From the NCBI GenBank assembly GCA_016648135.1, contig JADDOH010000484.1, forward strand, positions 1 to 64,000: a DNA stretch of 64,000 nt. Direction: 5' to 3'. Positions 23,335-33,504 of the stretch are shown here, piece after piece. The notes under the pieces are model-generated. The model did not search any database. It was not told the DNA's origin and worked only from the letters and a program-made list of their open reading frames with translations. Source of the stretch: Agrypnia vestita (lineage: Eukaryota > Arthropoda > Insecta > Trichoptera > Phryganeidae). The stretch's first letter is position 1. The number at the start of each line of letters is the position of its first letter. The translations under genes and the position numbers were made by a program.

Positions 23335-23530
23335 AACGTTCCTATTACATATACAGCAAAGTTATATTGTAAATTAATTAATAAAATTAATGTAAAAAAT
23401 AAATAAGATGAGTATGAATTGTTATAAAATATAACAATTATAACAATTCATACTCATCTTATTTATTTTTTACATTAATTTTATTTATTAATTTACAATA
23501 TAACTTTGCTGTATATGTAATAGGAACGTT
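23335..23530. repeat. AT-rich foldback, two 92-bp arms with 12-bp loop
   Basis: Arm 23335-23426 (AACGTTCCTATTACATATAC...) is the reverse complement of 23439-23530 (...GTATATGTAATAGGAACGTT) with about two mismatches. The arms end in the self-complementary AACGTT. The near-identity indicates a recent origin or gene conversion. Confidence 0.9.
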
Positions 23531-23557
23531 ATTACAGCTAAAATTAACGTAAATTAT

Positions 23558-23790
23558 TAGAGTAGCTTATTGCTCTAGTGATTAAGTGATTCAACGGTCG
23601 GTGGTTCGAGTCTCATTCTTGGAGATCATTGAAGGTGACCCATCACATACCCCGGGCTGTTTTATGCGCCGAAGCGTCCATATCGGCCCAACACGTTCGC
23701 CGCCTAGTTGGCATTATTTTATGCTAAAGCGTCCTCTCCGCCCGGCCTGTCGTCCCAGCAAGAACCAAGACCAGGAGAGTCGGTCGCGCA
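23558..23790 (+). mobile_element. tRNA-derived SINE, family B
   Basis: The head AGTAGCTTATTGCTCTAGTG...CGGTGGTTCGAGTCTCA carries A- and B-box-like sequences. The body (GGTGACCCATCACATACCCC, TTTTATGCGC, CCATATCGGCCCAACAC) recurs in inverted orientation at about 62895-63110. Confidence 0.6.
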
Positions 23791-24724
23791 AAAGTCCTTC
23801 AATGTCCCATGCGAAAAAGTCTTTATTTCTTAAAAGCGTTTTACAGAAGTACAATAAAAGAACGTTTACAATCTGAAAAATACAATATAAGAACACCTGA
23901 GGAGACATCGCACGGGACAAAAATAAATCAATACCCCTCCTTGAAGGGAAAAATAAAAACATATGTCAGAAGAGGCAAAAATTCTTGGAAATCAGCAAAT
24001 TAGTCCAATTTTTATGGTACAAGCATTTAGTTTTGTTTGAAAATAGTAAGTATATTGATGTGACACCTATTTTGTTTGCGCGTCCTTATTCATAAGCATA
24101 AAATACATAGTATGATATGATTATTAAAATATTGAGTGTATAAAATAACCGGCCTGCTTTTCGGTCACGGGAAATAATAATAATTAAAAATGCGTGCGTG
24201 ACCGCGTACGTAAGCTGCGCGCTGATTGCTTTGAAAGTTGAAAGTAATCATTAAAAAGCTAAAGTTTTCATTCCAGCAAGTTGCGGACAGACTGTTAAAT
24301 TATTATATTTAGATCATTAATCAGTATTAGTCAAAGAATGGTTGGTAATGGTATGCACTAGGCATGGTTAAGCTGCTAATATCGATGTTGTTAAATTACG
24401 ATGGGCTGTATTGTCACAAGTAAATTTAATTCATTTTTAAAAAATACGTTCCTTCCGCAGCAGATTTTTGCAAAAGTACCTACACGTATGCCATTGTGAG
24501 TTAATTTCCGTTCCTCAAAAATATTAATATTTCTTTCACGTTATTAAGTGAAAGGCTAAAAATACTTGAACGTGAATTTCAAGCGAGGACATATTATATT
24601 TCGAGCAGCGTATGCAAGTGTTACGTGGAATAATTATTTATTAATTTCTTTCTTTCTTTATTTACATATTATATGGACTTTTACATACTTTATATAATAC
24701 AAGTATTTTATAAAAATCTTTCAG

Positions 24725-25125
24725 AAGAGGAACGAAAATAGACTGAATGCAGTGGAGATGAGATACCTTAGACGTATGTGTGGGAAATCCATTAACGAAA
24801 GAATAAAGAACGAAGATATTAGGAATCGATGTAAAGCTGATCTTAGCATTATAAGTAGAATTAAAAAAGGGTCGTTCAGATGGTTTGGGAATATTCAGCG
24901 AATGAATGAGGAAAGAATGGTAAAAAATATATATAATGCAAGTCAAAGAGAGAGTGACCGCAGACGTGGCATGATCAGATTAACCAGATACTGAAAGATG
25001 GTCCCATTACAAGCGATGAATTATGCGTTATGAATGTGGATGGGCGAGAGTTGCATGTCAGTCCTGACCAGAAGAGTATGGTCTCTGCCTACCCCCACGG
25101 GGAAACGGCATGATGGTAAGTAAGT
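24725..25125 (+). pseudogene. RTE-type LINE 3' end with (GTAA)n tail
   Basis: The frame from 24752 encodes MEMRYLRRMCGKSINERI, then FRWFGNIQRMNEERMVKNIY, then a shifted remainder (CQS.LTRRVWSLPTPTGKRH-like). It ends in GGTAAGTAAGTAAGTA at 25112-25127. This is the C-terminal tail and 3' microsatellite end of an RTE-like element. It is the same family as 40945-41400 and 36672-36815. Confidence 0.8.
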
Positions 25126-25214
25126 AAGTATCTTTGTACATTACCTTATATTAAACACCACAATTACATATTAAGAAAATGGACAAACGCTTAAAGAATA
25201 TATATGTGTATAAT

Positions 25215-25310
25215 TTTGAATAGAAAATATTTTTTACACTTTGGGTGAAATTTAGACAGTTACGGAGATAAGTGACATCAAATTTTGCATTTTTTTTTAA
25301 AATTCTGACC
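25215..25310 (+). repeat. Partial copy of the 40-kb foldback family
   Basis: TTTTGAATAGAAAATATT..TTACACTTTGGGTGAAAT and GACATCAAATTTTGCATTTT match one arm of the foldback element at 39996-40397. Confidence 0.55.
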
Positions 25311-26054
25311 TTTATTTTATATGGATATTATGCGGCCATTTAAATAAAATCAAAGTGCCAATAAAAAAAATCATGTAAAAAATCATCCAATTTCTACATA
25401 AATTTCTAATTAAATTAGTTACATGTAAACAAAATAAATAAAAAAATGCAAAAGAAAATGTATCCAATAAATATATTTCCTAATTTGAACTACCATTCAA
25501 AATTAACCTTCAGTACAGCACCCTTGTTATTGGACATCACCACACACACACACCATCAGTGGTTTATTTTTTACCCAATACTCAGCACCGCTGACTGGCT
25601 TATATCTGATTATTGTTATCTCATTTAAAGCACTTGCTTTATGCGCCTCTGAAGGCGCTCTCAGATATTGCGAGTCTGCCTCTATACGGGAATAAAACGA
25701 TTCTAAACAAGACTTAGCCAACCGAAATGTGTTCGGGCGTCCTTACAATAGCTGAAACACTTTAAGTTAAATCACAGCAGAGTTATATTTACTTTCGTAT
25801 TAAAATGGTAATTCGGGGAACATTACCATTCGGCTTGTATGGAAAAGCTTTTAAATTACACCCATTTCAAACAATTACTTGTAGTATCCTTTGTGTGTTT
25901 GGCAATGGGGTGATTGTGTATTTAAAACCTATTATTTTGTAAGATTCAAATATTATTTCCCACGCAATTATCAATTTTTATTTTATATTTAGATTAGCAT
26001 TTATATGATTTATTCAATTAATTCGTAGATTGAAAAGCCAAGTGTTATTTAAAA

Positions 26055-26195
26055 CCAAATTAATTAATCAATTAGAAAGCCATACAGAAAAATAAAATTA
26101 ACGAAAAAATATTTGGCTGCAACCGGGATTCCAACCACGGATCTCCTCCTTTCTGAGGCAGGCGCGTTCTATTACGCTATAGCGGCCTTGTATAT
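26055..26195 (-). mobile_element. tRNA-derived SINE, family A, second copy
   Basis: The reverse complement of 26115-26189 gives a tRNA-like head with GGTTGGAATCCCGG as B box. The tail (TTTTCGTTAATTTTATTTTT..CTGTATGGCTTTCTAATTG) is shared with 13250-13305. Head-plus-tail conservation in two places defines a SINE family. Confidence 0.75.
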
Positions 26196-26409
26196 TTCCG
26201 TGAATATATCGACCTAATCTTTAAGTCTAATTTGTTAATTGATTAACATTTGATTTTTCTATAATATATCTTAAATTACCACTCTAAATTCTGCTCTATA
26301 GGATCATCAGGATACCAAATGTTTTGTCTATACATATAGATCAATAAATATTGGTAAAGTGACTGCAACTTTACGTAGAGTATAGAAAAATTGCATTAAC
26401 CTTAAATTC

Positions 26410-26760
26410 TTCGTCTTCTTCTTCTACCCCTTATCCTAATGGGTCGGTGTCTCTGCACCACATAGAAGGTTCCAACTTTTTTACCTTATCATTAGCAAAA
26501 ATATTGGTGGCCACCGGGTTTGTTTACTTAGCACTACTATCATATACACTACTAGAGTGCTACCAATATAAATTGGTGTGCGAGGGCGTCCCTGTCGCGA
26601 AACAGAAGTGGCTAGGGTGTAAATTTATTACACAATACATAATATACAGAGTGTCTGGTGACCGGTGTCGGAGCCTTTAATAGAAATTCGGTCGGGCAAC
26701 ACTAAAGATACAAACCAGTAGTGACGGCCGCTCTGTCTAGAGTCCTGTCAAACGGTAATA
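26410..26760. other. Possible LINE 3'-region remnant
   Basis: CTTCTACCCCTTATCCTAATGGGTCGG resembles 58566-58591 and 35216-35241, which lie in LINE-derived sequence. The remaining 300 bases (GGTGGCCACCGGGTTTG, GTGTCTGGTGACCGGTGTCG) are GC-richer than their surroundings but unidentified. Confidence 0.35.
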
Positions 26761-26932
26761 TTATTTGCTTTTTCAGCTTCACTAAACTTTAATACTTCAT
26801 TGGCAATTGTTCTTGCACCACTCTGGACTGTTTTGGATGTTTAGGACACAATAATTCAGTGTATATTGGAAATCAAGATGTCACAGCTCACGCGCAAATA
26901 CTAGATTGAACTGAATGACAGAGTGGGACATA

Positions 26933-26964
26933 AAACCCGCCCCGGGTGCGGGCGGGGCGGGTTT
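26933..26964. repeat. GC-only hairpin, 12-bp stem, 8-nt loop
   Basis: AAACCCGCCCCG at 26933-26944 pairs perfectly with CGGGGCGGGTTT at 26953-26964. It stands alone in AT-rich DNA. Confidence 0.9.
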
Positions 26965-27844
26965 CAGTTCCAATGTCGCCGCACGCCAATTTACGTTGGT
27001 CAAGCTCTACTGAGTGGTCATAGGGAGACCAATTCGGAAGTCCTAGCACGCGCTTATATATCATCGGTGGTAGTTTTTTTTTGAAAGAAGCGCTAGTGGT
27101 TGCTCTAACGGATAAAACGTGTATTTTATTTTATTTTATTTTCATTTATTGGTTTTCTTACAGCCATATAATTAATCAATCTTGAAAAAAAACAATAATT
27201 GATGTACAGAGTTTTGGGCCAATTACAAGAAAACACATATATACAATCGATAAAAAATAAGAAAAAACATGTCCAATAGTGAGTTTGTGTGAGTGTGTGT
27301 ATTTGTGTGTATCACATGGATCATGTCCGTGCACCCGAATATATTACCTACTGCACGTTTTACGATTCCAAGAGACCATACGGCACCAGCGTCCACTTTT
27401 TAAGGATGTCTGTAAATTAAAAGTTAAGCTATTTCATCTTGTTTAAGCGAGCGAAAAGATTCCGGCGGGAAGGGCGTGGTTTCAGATGCTGCAGGTGGAT
27501 AGAAAAAATCACTGTTAAAAATGCTTAGACAATTTGAAAATAAGGGCGAAGCTTAAGCCTGTAAGAGCATTCAGCACATTGTAGTACTGTATGTAATGCG
27601 ATTGGCTGTGTAGTTTCTGAATTAAATTTAACAGCCACAAAAAAAAACTGAATCAATTTGCCTCTCTGTATTTGGTTGCTGTATCTCCATCGTCTCACAT
27701 AAAGAAAAGGAGGGCAACAATAATAAATAATATAACTTATATCAATAAGATTGCCCAAATACATCACATACTTTATATTTACTATACTGATTGATACCTG
27801 CATGGTGGCCATACTGGGAAAAGTCTTAAATCTAGGGGAAGTTT

Positions 27845-28141
27845 AAAATATAAATTGGTCTTTAAAAAGGAGTTAAAAATTGAAAATAATAATTTTCAGG
27901 CATATCCTAGTGCTTATGTTAAATTATTCGGAAGAATACCATATATACATTTAAAAAGTTGCTTATTATTCCACTTCAAAAATGTGGAGGTATCAAACCA
28001 GCTGCAAAATCTATGTATCTACAGCTGTATTTTGAAATAAACTTATTTAAAGCACATAAGTAACTTACAAAAATGTTGATAATGTGTGATGTTCTTATGG
28101 TGGAATTGGTGAACATTGCATTGTGTGAAGTGATTACATTA
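27845..28141 (+). repeat. Family Q copy 3, left half (split by the LINE)
   Basis: It begins AAAGGAGTTAAAAATTGAAA...ATTTTCAGGC like the copy at 47.1 kb and runs to GGTGAACATTGCATTGTGTG and GTGATTACATTA. There the LINE insertion starts; the family resumes at 30387. Confidence 0.75.
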
Positions 28142-28414
28142 ATAATAATAATAATTGGATAATTTGTATAGCGCCGTTTTCGCGAAATACTCACCTCAAG
28201 GGCGCTTTACACAGAGAAATTATTATCTTACAAGACAACTTACTGCTAGAAAAGAAAAAACTTATTTACTATTACTTATTCACTAGGTGGCATACAAGAA
28301 GTGGAGTTAAAATTGAGTACTATAATAGTTTGTGAGTCCCTGAAAGAATTATGTGTTTTCGCGGAGTGCACAATATGAGTGGAAAACATTAGCTAGCGTT
28401 GTTGTGGTTAGATT

Positions 28415-30367
28415 TTATAGGTTTTTATAGGATTGTCTAAATAAATGCGTCTTAAGTTGTTTTTTGAACAGTGGTAAGCTGTCAGTTTGTCTCAGTTTGT
28501 TAGGTAGTTTGTTCCATAACTTTGGTCCAGCCACCGCGAAAGCACGATCACCGAAATTAGTTTTGTGGACGCGATTTACTTCAGCTAACCTATTTGTATT
28601 AGATGTTGATGCTGAGCGAAGTGTTAGTTGTCTATTATTTGCGGAGAATGGAATGCAGAAGTCGGTTATGTATTGAGGGGCCATGTTGTGAATAGCCTTA
28701 AATATTGTAAGGCAAAGCTTATATTCAATCCTCTCTGGACATCTAAGCCAGTGAAGGTTTTGAAGATGGTTTGAGATGTGCGCAAACTTTGAAACGCCGG
28801 TAATGAGTCTTGCGGCGGCATTAAATACAGATTGTAATTTGTTTATTTCCTGTTTCGGGAGATGAGCGTAGATACCATTACAGTAGTCTAAGCGAGAGAT
28901 AACGTATGCATTTATTAGTGATTTTGTTGCTTCTGTTGGGATGCTTTTGCGAATAGATTTAATGCGGCGTAAATGATAGAATGCAGAGCTGGTTGTGCTA
29001 TTAATTTGTTTACTAAGAGACATGCTTGAATCCAAGTAGACTCCAAGTAGTTTGACATTAGTTTTAGGAATTATGTCAATATTTGAAATAGAGAGTGGGA
29101 GTTTTTCCAACAGGTGTTGGCGTCTTCGGGTAGCTGTCCAAAGGAACTCAGTTTTGGTCGGGTTAAGTTTCAGTTTATTCGAGGACATCCAAAGGTTTAC
29201 GTCATTTATGCACTGAATGATAGATTGTTTTAGTATGTTTGTATCGTTTGGAGAACAATGGAAGTATAGTTGCCAGTCATCAGCATAACAGTGAGCTAGA
29301 AGTCCGTGTGTGGTAATGATATCAAATAAATCTTTTGTGTACATGATGAAAAGTAAAGGACCTAATACCGATCCTTGTGGAACACCTGACTTCATACAAA
29401 CCGGTGCTGATTCAATGTTATCAATAACTACCGTTTGGAAACGGTTCGAGAGATAGGATTGGAACCATTTAAGCGCTGTACCGCGTAGACCGTAAGATAC
29501 TTCCATTCTTCTCAGCAAGAAGTCATGGTCAATTGTGTCAAAAGCGGCACTCATGTCAAGAAGAGAGACGAGTACTAATTTGCCCGTATCTATTGCGAGT
29601 ATGATGTCAGATAAAATTTTAAGGAGTCCGGTTCAGAAACCGGACTCAGAAACTCTACAGATAGAGTGGTGTTTTCTGTAGGCTGATTGAAATTTACTAA
29701 ATAAATTGTGTGCGTCCATATATGCATTCAGCCGCGAAGACACAATTCTTTCAAGCAGTTTAGCGATAAGTGGTAAATTGGATATAGGTCTGTAATTATT
29801 GAGGTCTTCTGCATCTAGCGTAGGTTTTTTTAAAATTGGAGTCACTATTGCACTTTTCAGAAAGTCGGGAACTTCTCCAGTGCCTAACGACATGTTGTAA
29901 AGTTTACAAAGAAAAGGTGCTAGTTCTTGTATGCAGGATTTGAAAAGCCAAGTTGGTATGGGGTCCAGGGCACAATGTTTGGTTGGAGAGATTCTCGTAA
30001 TACGTATAATTTCTGCAATATTAGTGTCTGACAGAGTGTCAAATATAGTGTCACCTGGTAAGAATGATGGTTCTGTACTAGATAATGTTGAAAGCCTAAT
30101 TTTGTTTATCTTATCTTCGAAGAAGTCTGACATTTTGCTTGGGGTGATATTAATAGAAGGAGTTTTGTATGCTTGCGGTTTTCCTAAAACGGTGCTCAGT
30201 GAATTCCACATTTGTTGAGGGTTTCCACTCTCAGCAGCAATTTTTGTGGTCCAGTAAGTTCTCTTTTTGAATTTTACTTCCTCTCGATATTCTATTTGTG
30301 CAGCAATCCATTTTATTCTTTGAGCTTCGGGATGAGGTTGCTTGTATGCTCGTTCTAGTTGACGCAT
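28415..30367 (-). pseudogene. LINE reverse transcriptase (ORF2) with one in-frame UGA
   Basis: The frame of about 650 codons is complete except for one UGA (29633-29635). Upstream codons encode KFKKRTYWTTKIAAESGNP, then NNYRPISNLPLIAKLLERIV and KFQSAYRKHHS. Downstream come the palm motifs AAFDTIDHDFLL (motif A), GVPQGSVLGPLLFIMY (motif B) and HCYADDWQLY (motif C, catalytic YADD). After these are LNPTKTEFLW, KLLGVYLDS and a C-terminal segment ending FGDRAFAVAGPKLWNKLPN...LFRQSYKNL. This order and wording fit CR1/L2/Daphne-type LINE reverse transcriptases, which copy element RNA at a nicked target. The apurinic-type endonuclease that normally precedes RT is absent because the copy is 5'-truncated. 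The start at 30367 is simply the first ATG in the remnant. With truncation and a nonsense codon it should be inactive. Confidence 0.93.
29624..29647. repeat. 24-nt perfect palindrome containing the UGA
   Basis: Ten-base arms GAGTCCGGTT/AACCGGACTC flank a 4-base centre. Relative to the usual protein wording here (H-S-T-E-T-A-L-L-K-I), the frame carries about eight extra codons. The segment is therefore probably a small insertion or duplication that also brought the stop. Confidence 0.75.
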
Positions 30368-30386
30368 TTTCCTTTTCTTTGTTCTG

Positions 30387-30525
30387 CATTAGCCAGCTCA
30401 TACAGGTTAAAGGCCCTGGGCCATCCTATAATAACTTCCATACGTGTTTTCCACATAAATTCGTTCTTCGACTTTATGAGACTTCTATAGTTTATCTTAG
30501 TTTAAAAGAATTTTATGTGTTGATC
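30387..30525 (+). repeat. Family Q copy 3, right half
   Basis: It continues the family after the LINE with AGCCAGCTCATACAGG, AGGCCCTGGGCCATCCTATA, CTTCCATACGTG and TATGAGACTTCTATAGTTTA. Confidence 0.8.
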
Positions 30526-31651
30526 AATCGTTACCAATCAAAATTATACGTTGAAATGAAAAAGTCATCTTCTGTTTTGTTGCTCCAATATTCATATTGC
30601 TCTAATATTTTGCATAAAAGTTTTATGTATTCAATCATTAATATACATTGTGTTATTTTCCCTTTTTTGATATTCTTACTCTTCGATATATTTTACGTAT
30701 AGTTTTTATTTCAAGCAACCACAATATCCAGTGGATTGATTAAAATTCTTTTAGTATCCTATTCGCATTAAATTTACTGGATTTAGTTCAGCGTGAAGAA
30801 ATTACGGTCTGAATTAATCGCGTTAAGTGAAGTAATCCTGAATCAAATCGTTTCAATTTATTTCTCAAAATTGTTATATATTTTATTCATAAACCACACC
30901 CGCTATGGAACAACAATATAATGCTCGCCTCTGATTGGAGGTATTATAATTCTGTCTCTCGCCTTCCTGGGCTGGTAGCCTCATCCATCTCACCAGCCGA
31001 GACGATTGCAAATTTTATAGTGTCATTAGAAACGAATGAAAGGGAGTAAAATTTGCATTTAACGATCGGGATTTGCACTTAAATTCAATACATAGGGGAC
31101 ATGTCTTTGGATTTACGTAGCTTCGGGCTACAACTATGTGAAAAATAAGTGATTTGCTCATTTTATTGCGGCGATGAGGCTCGTATTCTCCGAATATCAA
31201 GCGAATTTTAATTAAATTATTAATACTTGATTCAAGATCTTTTAAAATGATTTTATATTAGTATACAAGCAGAACGAAGAGAATCTTTTTCATGATCACA
31301 TACGTTAAAATTATTATATAAATTAATTTTTAGTAAATATAAGCGTGGTTTTACAAAAAAAATATAAAAATCGTTTTGATAATAGCCATCGTTGAAAATC
31401 ACTTATGTAGGAAACTAACTAATTTCCAACACATTTTTTCTGAATGCGCTTTAGAAAGTATATAATTTCATACAAAATCACTTCGGCTGGAAACTACAGA
31501 CATCTTTTTTTGGCGAGCTCAGTTTGATTAATTTATTAAGATATATTAATTGATAAATTATTGAAACTGATAATTAATTTACGTATAGTCATGTGTGAAA
31601 AATTTTAGCTCGATTGGACTTTGGAAAGCGGGTGAAATCAATATCAATCAA
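30526..31651. other. AT-rich spacer; GC-richer patch at 30895-31010
   Basis: The patch (ATGCTCGCCTCTGATTGG, CTCTCGCCTTCCTGGGCTGG) is unrecognised. Around 31595-31630 TTTTAGCTCGATTGGACTTT resembles the repeat at 62526-62545. Confidence 0.4.
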
Positions 31652-32110
31652 TCAATATATATATAAAAATAAACCCGTGTTTCCGTACCCGCCAAGTTTT
31701 ATCCACAACCAGCCACAACCACCCACTGGTGGTTATGATGGTGGATAGCCCTTGGTGTCACATGTGTCAAAATGTGCTTTCTAGCACATTGTTTTGCTAT
31801 AGGAAGGCCGCAGATTGTTTCAAAATAGGCACGCCGACTGTGTCGGTGAGTCTAGAAGATTCCGGAAAAACCCGCTCTAGAAAGTTTTGGAAGGAGAAGG
31901 TTCTAAAAAATTCACAAAAGTTCTATACAAACCTTATAAGGTTCTAAACTGAGTGACGGAATGTGTCGGTGTGTTTAGAAGGTTCCTGTACATTCGATTA
32001 ATTTCTTGAAAGTTCTGGAAGGAGAATGTTTTAGAAAGTTTGCGAAAGTTCTATGACGATTCAAAAGTGTACTTAAAATCTACGCGTGCGAAGCCGCGCG
32101 GTACAGCTAG
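31652..32110 (+). mobile_element. Non-autonomous Helitron carrying heat-shock-element-like arrays
   Basis: The 5' end is A|TC followed by AATATATATATAAAAATAAAC. The 3' end is CTAG|T at 32107-32111, preceded by a short hairpin (CGCGTGCGAAGCCGCGCG, 32083-32100) about ten bases upstream. These are the hallmarks of a Helitron inserted between A and T without target duplication. There is no Rep/helicase ORF, so it depends on a relative. The body holds repeated TCTAGAAGATTCCGGAA, TTCTTGAAAGTTCTGGAAGG and related GAA/TTC pentamers. Confidence 0.85.
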
Positions 32111-33062
32111 TATTGATTATAAGTTTCCGTCCAGATAAACAGATGCGTGGTGAAATCACCCAGATCTGGCTTGAATGCTCTGAACTTCAATCTAACTGTA
32201 ATCAAATATTATATAATCTCGAAAATCTAAAACCAGATGTCGTCTTTAAAGTGTATGTCAGTTGATAATAATTTATATTGTTCTGATTTTTAATACTGCT
32301 ATCACATAAGTTTCTACTATTATTTATTATTTTATTCCATTCAATTTAATGGCACATTATTTTCAGATTTGTGAATGAGGCGCACGCTATGGATATTCAA
32401 TTATAGTAATCTATTTTTATTGGTCTACGTTCTAATGTAATTTTGAATAAATTAAAATCGCGATGATGTGTTAGGGCATTTTCGTTGTATTTTAAAAGGT
32501 TTTTTTTACTAGAATATCGATAAAATATATGTTTCAACTCTGGAACCGTGCGTGACACTGGTGAGATATTTAATATATAAATATTTTTTATTTTTAAATT
32601 TCTATTTGAAAATCGTACATTTGTTACGTCGCACCTAAAATAATAGAAGGAAAACCAATTTCAAACTCTAAGATATCAAGTTCATGAACGTGAGTTCTAG
32701 TACTTAATATCCCGAAGCTCGTAGATTGGATAACGGCTAAACCTTCAGGATCACGCTCTAGTGCTTTATGATTTTGAATATTTGTTGTATGATGATGATT
32801 TAAAAAAAATTATATCAAAAATAATCCTGTTAACCCAATGTACTACCTATGGACTGTTTTATTTGGTTTTATTTTATTTTGTTTTATTTATTTTATTTTA
32901 TTTGTTGTCAAAAGCCGTGTTAAATTATTTATAATTTTAACCTATTTGTTAAACAAATTTAAAAAAGTAAAATTATAGATAACATACTACAAATCGATTG
33001 CCTTTTGAGGAGGTCAGATATTAATACTTATATAAATTTCATTAATAATTATCAATTGACAT
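32111..33062. other. AT-rich spacer, no gene seen
   Basis: It contains TTTTATTTTATTTTGTTTTATT-type low complexity near 32860-32900. Nothing else is recognisable. Confidence 0.5.
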
Positions 33063-33504
33063 TGTCATGAGATCATGAAACAAAAGTACTAGCACATAAT
33101 CGGAGATTTCCCTCTGGACGTTCCAGAAAAATCGGAAACATCTAGAAATCTTAGATCGCACGGAAATATACCAGATATTTCGAGTGAAAATATTTCTGGC
33201 TAAGCAACGGCGCGCGCAGCCAGTCGATTTTGAGAGCGAGGCATAGCGGGAAATTCGTGAATAAAGTACCAGAGTACCTACCTGCGTGTGAAATATTCTA
33301 ATAGCGAATAAGTACGATAGAAACAACGTAAATAAAATGTTCTACAGAATAGTGGATTATCTTGATTGACGAGTAGTGCGAATTATGGAATAATGTTGCA
33401 GTTAAGTTTGTGATTTTGTGTAATTAATAACAATGTTAATTGATTCATCTACCACCGTCGCCATGGTGTATCAGTTCATCTCCCACCGCTGGAAAACCGT
33501 GACA
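33063..33504 (+). mobile_element. HSE-bearing LTR, copy 3
   Basis: It starts TGTCATGAGATC and ends TCATCTCCCACC...AAACCGTGACA, so the termini are the inverted pair TGTCAY/RTGACA seen in the family. Near 33118 there is gacgTTCcaGAAaa, and TCTAGAAATC follows near 33142. CAGCCAGTCG...GAGAGCGAGGC near 33216-33243 matches the copy at 12.3 kb. Flanking bases do not show a convincing target duplication, so this may be a remnant of a longer insertion. Confidence 0.6.

Larger units (their letters stand above)
28142..30386 (-). mobile_element. 5'-truncated CR1/L2-like LINE inserted in family Q
   Basis: On the minus strand this reads from a truncated ORF2 (about 30380) through a 3' UTR to an (ATT)n tail at 28142-28160. 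CATTA occurs at 28137-28141 and again at 30387-30391, a likely target-site duplication. The interrupted family-Q repeat on either side confirms insertion into a pre-existing element. The 3' UTR motif AGGGCGCTTTA recurs at 56672-56745, and the RT C-terminus recurs at 58.6 kb, so the family has several copies. Confidence 0.9.
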
